From NCBI GenBank assembly GCA_015680685.1, contig MNCI01006676.1:16064-80063 (forward strand): DNA of 64,000 nucleotides, given 5' to 3'. Positions 27,401 through 39,400 of the stretch are shown in pieces. The position numbers and the translations under genes were made by a program. The DNA is from Gnetum montanum (Eukaryota; Streptophyta; Gnetopsida; Gnetales; Gnetaceae). Below the pieces are notes generated by a model. That model worked only from the letters and a program-made list of their open reading frames with translations, had not been told where the DNA came from and did not search any database. Numbering within the stretch: position 1 is the stretch's first letter; every line of letters starts with the position of its first letter.

Positions 27401-30400
27401 GTCGATGGCAGTTTTGAAAACAAAGAGTAGCCTGTCATTGGCAAGGCTATGCATAGTTAGCTCCTCCAAACCCCAGGCCGCCTTGGCCCATATATGGATG
27501 AGATCCATTCTAGGCTGAACACCATTTGAAACAAACTTGCCAAGTAGGCACAACTGCAATGCTTGGATTTCCTTCATTGGCGGCCATCCTACCTTTAGGT
27601 GCATCATCCCGCCCTTACAAGCATCGAACCCCGAGCCTCCCTTCTGCCCATCAGATTCTCCCCCAGTGCCCAAAGCCCTCCTAGCTGCACCCTCCTCCAT
27701 CCCTAGTGGATTGTCTAGCCCTAGCCACTTGCTGGTTGATGTGCCTATCACCCCTCCAGCATTGCTTGCATCTCCTATCCTGCCGCCATTGTACCCATTG
27801 CCCTTGCTTCGATTGCCCACCACTCCAGCCATTCATTCCTCCTTTCTATTTCCATCAAGACCACTTGTAAAGTTGATTACATTAAAATCATGTATTTTTG
27901 ATGTGATATGATTTGTGCATCCAGTTTCTAACAGCCACATGATTGATGAGATTTGTTTGTTTGAGTGATAAAATGCATGAAACATAGGTTTTCTTCTACC
28001 TTTTGGGTTTGAAGCTCCACCTTTTGAAGCCTTACCTCATCTATCTTCAGTTTGGTGTTGCCCTCCTTTACTCTTTGGACTTTTTGATTTTTCTTTTTTT
28101 CCTTTCAATTAATCCTTGTCTCAATAATTTTCCTGAAGAATATCCCACAGTTTTTTGCTAGTCTTGAAGTTTGTGATTGTGTTTTTTTATCTTGGTGCAT
28201 ATTGAAATGCAAATTATGTCTTTTGCTATTTCATCTTCTTTTGCAACTTTGTGAAACTTTTCTTCAAACTCAGAAATCGTTCTTGGTTTTAATATTCCTT
28301 TCTTTATAACTTTGTCAAGTGTGCCCATATCTTGAAATTTTGCTATGTCTTTTGCTTTTTCATTGTCTTTTGCAACTTTTTGAAATTTTTTCTTTAAACT
28401 CTTGGACATGGTTCTTGATTTTACTATTCATGTCTCTATGTTTTAGATGTCATTTGGTTTCAAAAGTAACTTTGTCAAGTGGACCCATATCTTGAAATTT
28501 TGTGCATCATCATAAATAATTTTGTGCTTTGATCTCCCATGGACTTGGCCTTCAGCTTCAATATAATTGTTGATTTTTTGAGAAAAGAAGTTTCAAAAGT
28601 TTTTAAATTTTTTTCACAAGTTTTTGGCAGGCTGGTCGACCGGCTGATGTGGGTGACCTGATTGTGAAAATTAGAATTTTTTCGAATTTTGAAATTACAA
28701 CATCTCTGTAATCTAGATGAGTTTTGGGCTAGTCTTGGGCTTGTTGGAAAGCTCGTTTTGTGATCTATAAGCCTCTAAAATTTTTAGATCAATTGGAATT
28801 TATTTGATGATTTAAATCCGGCTTGCAAAATTGGAAAGATCCTAGATGCGAAACAAGATGAGAAACTGTCAAAATGTTGGCCAAAAATAAAAATAAAAAA
28901 ATGGAATCAGTTCAGAAGGAGAGTAATACGAATATGTTTGGACCAGTACTGATAAAAAAAGTTGATTGTTAAACTAGGGTAACACAAATGACATCCCAAT
29001 CATTTTGTTTTATTTCATGCTCTGCAAAGTTCACCTTTGTGGTGCTTTTAACATAAGCTGTAAAACCCTTTGTAAGCGTAGTACATAGGTTTTTGGCTTG
29101 ACTGGTTCAATAGCAATAGGAAGCCATTGAGATATATGTGTATCATGTAAAAAATTGTTGAAACTTAACTGTTCTAATAGATCCACAAGGTCTTGGACAT
29201 AATTAAACAAAGTTTCAGTTGCAGTATATACACTGAGAGGATTAAGCATTGTACATTGTGGAGTGTTTCTTTTGTTGTTTTAAAATTCTGTATGATTTAA
29301 CTCATCTTCCATTTTTGTCCATGACAATGAGACATTTTTTTGGAACAATATGTTTTTCATATTTTTTCAAATATATTTGTTTACATCTGGACATGAACCA
29401 ATTGTTCTTAATTGCTGCAAGTCCTGTTGTCAAAGGGTTGACATGCATGATTCTGTTACGCTGTTATGCTACAGGCATAAAATTCTATGAAACACAAGAG
29501 GATGCAATAATTATTGAGCCAGCATTCAAATGGTTTGGAAACCCAGACATTAATATAGAAGTTAGTTTATTTGGTGTATCATTCAGTGTGCAGGTGAGTT
29601 TATGTGAAGGCAAAGTTTTAATTATAATCCTTTCATTTTTTTATAGATAAAGTTTGACTGAGAAATGACTTTATGTTTCAGTTGGTTGATTTGCAAGTTT
29701 CGATTCTTCCAAGGATATCCCTGAAGCCTCTAGTGCCTGCTTTTCCATGTTTTTCAAGGGTATCAGTATCTCTCATGGAAGAGGTTAAAAAGAAAGCACT
29801 GTTAAATATTACATCAGTGAGTTTCTACCCATAAGTCTACTAAATGCTAGTCACTGATGTTTGTCCTTAAATGCAGCCAGACATTGATTTTGGACTAAAG
29901 TTATGTGGAGCAGATTTGATGGCCATTCCATTGGTTTACCGATCAGTCCAGGTTATTACCAATTTGTACCTTTGTTATTCCAGCAAAAACTCAACATTTT
30001 TTATTATTAGAATACAGCCTGGAAATTTTGTTTTTTAGTGTATTTTTCTTTATAAAGTAAGGTAAAAATTCAATTTTTATTTGTGATCACTTCAAGGCCA
30101 TTCTATAAATGAACTTGTGATTTTTTATGTTTAATAGATGCTTTGAGGCTACACACATCATGCTCATAAAATATTTAAAACAGAAATTGAAATTGCTTTT
30201 TAAAACTGCCTCTTAAACCCTAGGGTTATGTTTTTTTTTTTTTTGAGAGAATGTTTGGGTTTATGTACGAAGTAAAAAGAAGAAAAGAACTGTACAGTCA
30301 AGATGATTTTACACTGTGGTGGGGGCCCCGCACCTCTACCCCAAAAGACCCAAAAAAATAGGCCAGATCCTTGGCCTCCAAATATTGTTCATAGGTAAAC

Positions 30401-33400
30401 CCCCAACCTAGTAACCAAGTACTCAAAAATTCGGGGTTTCATGGAAACCACATACCCCCCAGCCCCCTTAAGAAAAAAAAAAGCACAATCTCAACACCAT
30501 GAGACAAGACAAACAAAGCATAATAAACAAAACTGTGGGGATACCTAAACCCCCCAGAGGCCAGCCCAACTATAGACATTTAGGCAGATTCAGACAAGTA
30601 CAATCAGGAGTTTTCTGATTGTGGATATTATTTAGCACCTCCCGATGATGCTCGGAGTATACAAAAGCGGTTGCCTGCTGAAAGTTCTTGAAGGTAGCTT
30701 CCTTCCTTCCTAGCACAAGCATCTGTAGACCCTCTCCCACTAGGGTGGAGCTAGAATGAAGTTCTTCAAATGTGTCGGTGGAGGGTTGACCAAGTGGTAT
30801 CTTTGTGAACATTCAGCACCAGGTAAGGGCACCACCCCTTTCTGGAGCCACATCTGGACATTCTGAGCATGAGCTCTGCCCACCTACCTTTGTAGCTATG
30901 TTGCTTCCTCTTGCTCTTGTTCTTGGGCCACCTGCTCCAACCTCCCATGCTCCTGCCACTCCTCCTCGCACTGCAGCTCCTCCTTGACTTGGGTCCTTAG
31001 CTCATTGATCAGTGTTGCCGAGTGCTCTCTTTGCAGAGCTCGTGTTGTCTCATCATCTCTATCTCTTTCTCCCCGAACTGAGCCTCCATATGAGCCTGCG
31101 TATGTTGGAACACCTCCTCCCTAGTGCACCACTTGGCCTCCTAAATCTTACGTTCCTCATTTCTGGCCTTCTCCGTCGCCTCCTTTGCCATACACAATAG
31201 CTCAACCGAGGCATCTTGGCCCACAATCGAGTCGGAACCCTCAGGGTCATCAGGAACTTGCATTGCCATAGTAGGCATGTTCAAGAAACCAGATCCCCTT
31301 TATGGCACCAGCTGATGAGAGTAAACAACTTTACATGGCAACGTTGGTCCTAGCGGTGGCCCAAGTGACATAGCCCACCAAATCACAAGTATTAACCTTG
31401 AGTAGTGACCTTTGTGCTGCTTGCACAATGCCTCTAGAAAAAACTAGGAAGTATTCTGTTTGAGTATAACCTTTCCAATTCTTCACTATTTTTTAATATA
31501 AAAAACTATACTGTTTTTTCCTGAAACATTACATTTTTTTTCGAATAAATAATATTATTAACCATGTACATGCAAACACTCTTAACTTTATTAAGTTAAA
31601 GAGTGGTATTAACTTTATAGGCAATACAAAATAAAAGTAGAAAACACAATTAAGTAGACATAAAAATGATAACCACTACATAAGTATATAAGCATGGTAT
31701 AATGTGTATAAGTTCCTTCATCCTTTCACTACCAATATATGTTCAATATATTATTGACATAAAATCTTGTAGTATTCTATTTGAGTATAACCTTTCTAAT
31801 TCTTCATTAATTTTTAATATAAAAAACTATACTTTTTTTTCCTAAAACATTACATTTTTTTCCAATTAATAATATCATTAACTATGTTCATGCAAACCCT
31901 CTTAACTTTGAAGACATCTTCATCAAAGGAAGGATTTTGAAAAGCATGGGTAGGAAAGCAGGGCACGCTGGAGGGGGCATAGTGAGCGTCGACTGCAATG
32001 GAGGGATCCTTGTGGATGGTCGGTCTGGTTAGGCATCATGTGGGGGGAAGGGGTGGGGGGGCAAACTTAGAGGGCTTGGGGTTGCTGAGGCGGCAATTGA
32101 AGGTAATGCTTTCAGGAGTGCATAGGAAAAGGGTAGCCTAGGTAGATTGGCGGGAAGGGCAACAGTGTTGCCCAACAGGGAGGGAGGGATTGAAGCTTGC
32201 TTTTGGGAGGGTGGGACTATGAGATTGCAAATTGGGAGTCTGCTTGTGGAGGGGTTGTGTACATTGGAGCTTAGCCTCCTTGGTAAGTTTGTTTTGGAGG
32301 GTGTGAGACCTAGGATGGACCTTATTCAACATTGGTCCTACACAGCCTGGGGATTGGAGAATGTGCAGGTCCGCACTTTGGTAGATGATAGGCTTTGGTT
32401 TGTGTTCTAGTTGGAAGCAGAGAGAGAGAGAGAGGGTGCTTTTTGGGCGCCTGTGGGTTGGCTCTTGTGCCTTGGCGGCCAAGGGCCCACCGAGATGCAG
32501 ATCTCTTTGATAGGGCATCAGTTTGGGTTTGGATCTTGGATCTGCCTTTGGAGTTTTGGATGCCAGGTTTCCTAAAAACATTGGTTGGATTGTTTGGGGA
32601 ATTCATAAAGTTTGATAGTTTCACTAAGTTGATGGATAGGATTGGCTAGGCTCATTTTTGTGTGTGGAGGTCATTGGGTTCCAAGGACAGGGTCAACAAG
32701 GTGGTTTTAGCCTTGCCCTCAGGAGATGAAAAGATGAGGGTTGAATACAAGAACTTGCCAACAGTTAAGCTAGTGAAGAGGCATTGTTTGCTAGGTGTGC
32801 GATTTTTGGAAAGGGTCACTTGACGGTGGAGTGTTGGGTTTGCCTGAAGGCTCTGTTACACTAGCTGCAAGGTGGGTGAAACTTGGTTGGGAGGAAGGGT
32901 CGAGTGGTGAAGGTTGCAGCTGTGGCACTGGTGGGTTCGATGCATTGAGCTAGACCTCATGAGCCTACCATGGGGGCAGCTATTGGGGGAGCAGGGCAGG
33001 GGCCTACTGAGAAAGCTAGAGAAGTGCCAGTGGATATGGGCTTTGGTGAGAGGGAGTTCGAGTTGTTGGTTGAGGGGTGGGGGAGAGTGCTCTCACCCCC
33101 TCCCCTAAGAAGGCTTTGGGGGTGGTGTTGCTACTATTGAATGATTGGGTTGGGGTTGTTCGAGGCTTCCCATTTCCAAAAATGACTAAGATATTGCAAG
33201 CCCAATGGAAGGGATGTGGTAGTCACCTGGTCTCGCTGGAGGCCAATAGGATTGGGAGACCACTATTGCTAGTCGAGGAGGGATGTGGGGGTTTCCTTGT
33301 CTCATCGGAAGCTTGTAGAATTGGGAGGCCACTATTTCCTATTGCTTGGAGTAGGATTACACAGGCCATGATTGACTTGACGTTGCAGCGGACCTTGAAG

Positions 33401-36400
33401 TAGATGTATAGAAAGTGATTGGTTGGTGGGCCATGAAGATCCTCTCTTGGAATTGTAGAGGACAAAGTACCTCCTACAAGTGAAATACTGTACGAGATAT
33501 TGTGTGTTGGGAGAAGTGTGACGTTGTGTGCCTGCAAGAGATGAAAATACAAGCTTTGGAGGTCCACACCCACTGCATGGCAGACTCAAATTGTGCCTAG
33601 TTTAGGAAGAGCAGGTTGGCTTGCCATGTTGCCAAAAAGGTCATTTCGGTTGGTTGACTCCTCATGATGGAGTATTACTATGCAGCTAGAGGTGGCAGAT
33701 ATATGGCTTACAAAATTTTATGGGACCCAGAGATGGGAAGAACGGTTGCAGGAGTTGAGGTTGGTTGCTCTGGTTGACTATTGGTGCCAGATGATTAGCC
33801 AGTGGAACTTTTTAGGGAATTCATTGATGTGATGGGGCTGAATATTTTAGATGCTCTCAAACGGATGTTTCAGTGGTAGTAGGTTTAGAAGAAATCAGTT
33901 GTTCCAGAATTGTTTTTATTCCCAAGGTGGCCGAACCTTTTGACTCGTCTCAGTTAGTTTCATCCTGTTAGGGTGTGCAACACCTTGATTCGATTTTTTA
34001 CTAAGATCGTGGTGTGGCGTCTTACCCCTTGATGCCAAGGTTGGTGGGGAATAATTAGATGTGTTTAGTGAAAGGGAGGTACATTCAGGATCAGGTGATT
34101 CTTCTTTACGAGGTGATGCACTTGATTCAGCGCTCAAGGTATCTTGGTATGTGCGTCAAGCTGGATATTAAAAAAGCTTATTGTTCTATTTGCTAGGATG
34201 TGTTGGCTGATATCATGGAGCAAAAAGGCCTTGATTCGAGGTTTATTGCACTATGTATCTAAATCCAGGCCTTGGGGGCATATTCTTTCGATATTGGAGG
34301 TAGGTTGTGGGGGTTTTCCTCCCCTGGGCATGGTTTAAGGTAGGGTGATCCACTCTCACCTTACCTATTTATCCTCGCCATAAATACATTGCAGGGGTAT
34401 TGCAAAGCAGAAGGGGTGTAGGGGCTTAATGTGGCTAGGATCGATTGCTTGATAGAGCATTATGTAGATGATACGATGATTTTTTCATGGGCATCGGTCC
34501 TCAAGCAAATGCACGATGCATTTGTCGAGGCATCCTATTTGGTTCAAGGGAAGATTTTGCAGTACCTGGGAATGGTGGCAGGAACTAACCAAGAGTTGTA
34601 CCTAGGGCTTCCTATGTTTGCTTGGAATCACAAATAGACTTGGAAATCTCTTATTCAATGGTTGTAGCGAAAGGTTGATCATTGGACAGTACAATTTTTA
34701 ATGTGGAAAGGGTGAATGCTTTTGGCGAATTTGGTGATGCTGGCCATGGCCAAATACACGATGGTAGTTGCCACACCATCCACCAGGGTGGTGGAAAAGG
34801 TGGATCAGATTATCTGAGTTTTTATTTGGTTGTGAGGAAAAGGGGGGTTGAAACTCCATCTGGTGGGGTGGGAAACAGTTGCATGACCACAGGAGGCTAG
34901 GGGTCTAAGGGTACTCAAGTTTTAGGATGTTATTATGATGGATTACCAAATTTTGGTTAATCATCTAATGCAACCAACATCTCCATACCTTCAATGGGTT
35001 CAAATTATGAGGGCTAAATACATGCCATGGTAGGTAGATCAACAAGATTCAATTATATGGAGGACTATGTGTACACACCTTATCGACATAATGGTTGGTG
35101 ATATGGTGGAGAAGTCATCCCAAGAAATCATAAAATGGAAGTTTCTGGTGGTGCGGGGGTGGCAGACATTATGGAGAAGATGTATGCTTGAAAAGTTAAA
35201 AGTTTTTCTTTGGCTTGTGAATCATGACGAATTGCCAGTGCAGGTTGTGTTGCAGGCTCGAGGCCTTCATATATCAGATACCTGTTTGTTATTTTCAAGG
35301 GCCTTGGAGACTGTGCATCACTTTGTTTATCAATGCAATTTTCTGCAAGAAGTGTGGTGAAATCTTGAGCTTTCTCCCACCCATCGTGAGCATGCTTTGG
35401 ATGGGGATTTGGTGGGCACAACTGTGGTTTGGACTATGTGAAAGGCAAGGAATGTGTGTATGTTTAGAGCTATGAGGCTACCGACCCTGTGGTAGTTGGC
35501 GGCGCAAGGGCTTAGGTTGTGGCGGTAGGTGATGGTTGCAATGGGTTGGACACCCACGTTTGAACCTAATTGCGCAGGATTCCAACAAAATGCGGACCTG
35601 TGGGCTATGATTCAGGAGGTGGGGTGGGCCGATGTGGTGCAGTTGTTGAGGGGGGACCTTGATATGGTGAATGATACACTTTTTTGCAACTGGCATGGGG
35701 TTGCAACGATGTTTCGAGGGACCCACATTCTGCTGACTGAGGAGGCGTTGGCTGATTGTTTGGGGGCCCCCACTTCAGGTGAGGTTATTTTGCCGGTGGG
35801 TCGAGGTTTTCAAGATGTGGAGGTTTTCTTCTTTTGGGCAAAGCCTGAAGTTGCCGTTGCAGTAGATTTGGTAGGAAGTGGTGGAGCTTGTGGACCATTA
35901 CTTTGTCCACTTTGGCAATGTTTCTAAGCTACAGGGGTCCATTTCACTTTCTTGAAATGTTTGAAGTTGGGGTGGTGGGTTAATTTGCCAAGGTTTTTCT
36001 TAGCCGTGTTGCAACTCCAGCATCGGGGGCACTATTTGAGTTTAATTCTTGCCCTTTGGAGGGCTACAATTTTGGTTGTGCTAAGATATGCATAGCTAGA
36101 GCCACAAATTGTGTACAGTAGATGGGGAAGAGCTAGTGTTGAAGCTGGGGGGTTTTGCATCTAGGCATGCACATGTGGAGGATAAGGTGGTTGTTGGGCA
36201 TGGTTCTTTTAAGCCAGTGTCAGATTTGGTGGTCTAGTTGGAGGCAGCTGAGTGCGGGTGTAAGGGAATGCAATTTTGTTTTTGATCTTATTATGTGATG
36301 GGAGGGGGGAGGGGGTGGTTGAGGAGAGAGAGAGAGAGAAAGGGAGGGGGAGGATTCCCACCACATTGTACATATTTTCTTATTAATATAATTTTGCCTA

Positions 36401-39400
36401 TCCATTTCTCAATAAAAAAACACTCTTAACTTTATTTAGTTAAACCAGTGGTCCTAATAGAATAATAAAATAGAAAAATAATATAATCAATGCACACTTA
36501 TAACATACTTGGTTTGCAAGCATAAAGAAAGATATTCAAAATTTTGGTGTTAATACTTATTTGGCTCTTAATAGAAGTGAACTCTAGAAAAGAAATCTTA
36601 TAGTCAATCCCATGTAACTAGAATAAAGTCTAGGATGACAACATGATGATAATCAAATCACATTTTTATCAATTTATTTATTGGGTTTAAATATTTAAAA
36701 TGAAATTTATCTTAGAAACTTATGATAGTCATAAACATTTTGTAAAATATAAGGATTTTTTTAGAAAGGTCAAATTTGGTGCTTTTTGGGAAAAAATGGC
36801 TGAAAAAAAATCCAGAAGTAATCAATACTTTTTCCTAGTGAAAAAGTTGGATATTTTTTTGTGCATTCAACTATTTTTGGTAGACTTTTTAATCATTGCC
36901 ACAAAGTATGTAGTGCAGGCTCAACAAGCTTAGTTTGATTGGTTCAGTCCTTGTAGGTGCTTACAAGAAGGAGAGCCTCTATTCACTTACTTGTTTACCC
37001 ACATTTCTAAATGCTTAGATGCATTCCTTAGCATAGTGGGTCTGTTGAACCCTTTCCCATGGCATAGTATCAGAATGGTCTTTTTCTCGTTGGCATAGTA
37101 TCCCAATTACGTTGAAGGTCTTTGGGATAAGGTCCTTCCAAAACTGTAGAAGAGATTAGCCAATTGGAAAGATTTCTTTCTTTCCTTTATAGGAAACCAT
37201 GTGTTGTTGGAACTTCTGATTTACACTACCGCTACTATCCCTCCTCCAATGATGTTTGCAAACATGTGTTAATTTGAAGTTTCATTTGGCAAGGACAAGA
37301 AAACCAAGGAAGATTTCATATGGTTAAATAGAAAAAAAACGGCTAGACCCAAGAGGTGTGGGGTTACAAGCATTATCTCCTTGAGGTTGAATATTGACAG
37401 GAAGTTAAGTGAAATGGCCTTGCTAGATGAGTCTCCATGTATACATTGTTCCATGTGGCATGAGGTGGCACAAAGAAAATATGGACATTGTTGGTAGGGA
37501 AAGGTGCAAAACCCTTCATGGTTATTCAAGCATTTGTCCAAGGTTGGTCTGCTATCCAACTTAACATCATTTAGCTCAACTAACGTTCTCACATGTTGTT
37601 TGATTGTTTACGATGGCATGAGAACTCATGAAATGTTTTGGGAGATGAGTTGCCTTTGGTTACTAATTGGATTATCCAGAATTGGGGCAAGACCATAATA
37701 GATTTAAACAAGGCTTGTGTTCAATTAATGCATAGTTGCTTGGATAGGGTCTTGCCAGAGATGCATGTGCCACTGAGCTTGATTTTAACACTATTGATGC
37801 TAGACTTGACATGCAAGCCATGGACTTGACAATAGTGTAAAACTTGCAAACAAAGTGTAGGAGGATTTATACTTTTCTATAAAGGATTGAAGGGTGATCA
37901 AAGCTTGGAGAATTTAGTTTTTCCTAAAATCTAGAGTTTTCTGTGGCAAATGGTTGATAAGGCTAGCTTGACATGGGATAATCTACAACACCAATCATTT
38001 CATGGCCTAGGGTGGTGTTAACTATGTGCTTAGGTTAATGAATCTATCTCAAATATTTTTTGGGATTTCCTAAACAACTTGCTCATCACAGGTGGGGACA
38101 CATGGTAGCTTCAAGAGAAACCCTTTTCTAGATTATTTGATGATGTTGTAATGCTATCATTTTTTGAAATGTGATGAAGGCACAACTAGGTGAACTAGTC
38201 CTTGAAGCCAAGATGGGACAATTGGCTCTCCTACATGAACTTGTAGATATTAAGATGTTGCAAAGCTTCTTGACATGGCCTATCTTTTATGCAAGGGCAG
38301 GGATAAGTTCTTTTCTGCCTTCTTCATGTTGTTGTTTGGCCTTGCTATTGTAGTGGTTTGATCATGGAAGGAACATTCGTTTAGCATTGGGAACAAGAAC
38401 ATTATGGTTTTTGGCTTTGGCTATTGCTAACATCACTAGTAAGGAAACTGGATCCTATGCTATAGAGATCCTATGCTATAGAGATGCTCCATAACATCTT
38501 CCAGCATTGTTGCATGCTCCTATTCTCTCTTCTGTAATTTTATGAATATTGTGGTTCGTAAACTCCTTTGACTTACGGACATTGTTGTGGCTGTTGTTCC
38601 AATGCCACTTTTCTATCTTACTTGGTCTCTTTCGAACTTATCTTTATTCTTCATCATTCTTCATATTCATATCATCTTCATTGTTGTTCCCCTTGTTGTT
38701 CCTTTGTTGTTTTTATTGTTGTTCCACACATTATGAAGTGAGGGCTTATGTTCTTTTATCCTTTGTAAGGAGTTGCAACTCTTCATTGAATCATCATTAC
38801 TGTTCGTAATTATTGATAGATTATCATGCTAAGTTGATGATCTCTATCTTGCTACTGTGAAAGCAATATGTGAATACCTATTTTGCTATTGTGTTGACTA
38901 GCTTAGTGGTGGGCATGTGGACATCCTTTGGGCTTTGAAGGATGGCCTAACGATAAACATACCCCTATTCTTGGATGATGTCATCACCAAATCCATTGAC
39001 TGCACTCAGATGACTAATGTAGTTATCTATAAGCATGAGAGTTTGGTTGAAGACCTAGCTCATCATTAGGACATTAGTAAGGATGACATATTGGGAAAGG
39101 ACCATCCCCTAGTTTGTCAACCGACTCTTTAGGGACTTGTCATTAAAAACTTTGGGACAAGTTGAGTTCAAGGACTAAATGCAAGGCATCGGAGCCTTTA
39201 AGACAAGGTAACAATGGACATGTCACCACTTAGTAGAATTGGTTGTTATCAAAGTCTATCTTACTCATTACAATGGCGAATGTTAGGTGTCGGAGTCAAC
39301 ATCCATTGGATGAAGAGGAAAAGTTTGAACCCCAAGAAGGATAGGCAGACATCAAGCCACTATTAGAAGGCAAGTCCAATGAGAAATGCCCAAAAATAGG

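Larger units (their letters stand above)
22211..27840 (-). mobile_element. LINE family X, copy B (near full length)
   Basis: High to low: ORF1 (27832-26980) with DUF4283 and a zinc knuckle, endonuclease (26410-25740), reverse transcriptase (25137-24100), zinc-binding domain (23741-23460), C-terminal extension (23400-22740) and a 3' region that fades into copy C near 22210. The most complete member of the family here. No target-site duplication was found because its 3' end is unclear. Confidence 0.8.
31910..36420 (+). mobile_element. LINE family X, copy D (internally deleted, with target-site duplication)
   Basis: Plus-strand element: ORF1 (32147-32840), endonuclease start (33433-33600), reverse transcriptase (about 33780-34640), zinc-binding domain (35140-35360), C-terminal extension (35470-36070), and a 3' end with A7 at 36414-36420. 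CTCTTAACTTT occurs at 31899-31909 and 36423-36433, the target-site duplication, within a site also seen uninterrupted at about 31575. The end of the endonuclease and start of RT are missing at about 33600-33780, and a piece of the palm after motif C is lost near 34530. It is dead. Confidence 0.82.

Noticed and set aside
29249-29650. 133-codon plus-strand ORF
   Set aside because: Only 29475-29593 is exon 5. The rest is intron read through, and the acceptor and donor there are clear.
30217-30228. Telomere-like word AAACCCTAGGG next to the copy E poly(A)
   Set aside because: A single unit with an internal palindrome; no array.
37269-37592. 107-codon minus-strand ORF
   Set aside because: The plus strand here carries LINE RT words in order, so the minus frame is a shadow.
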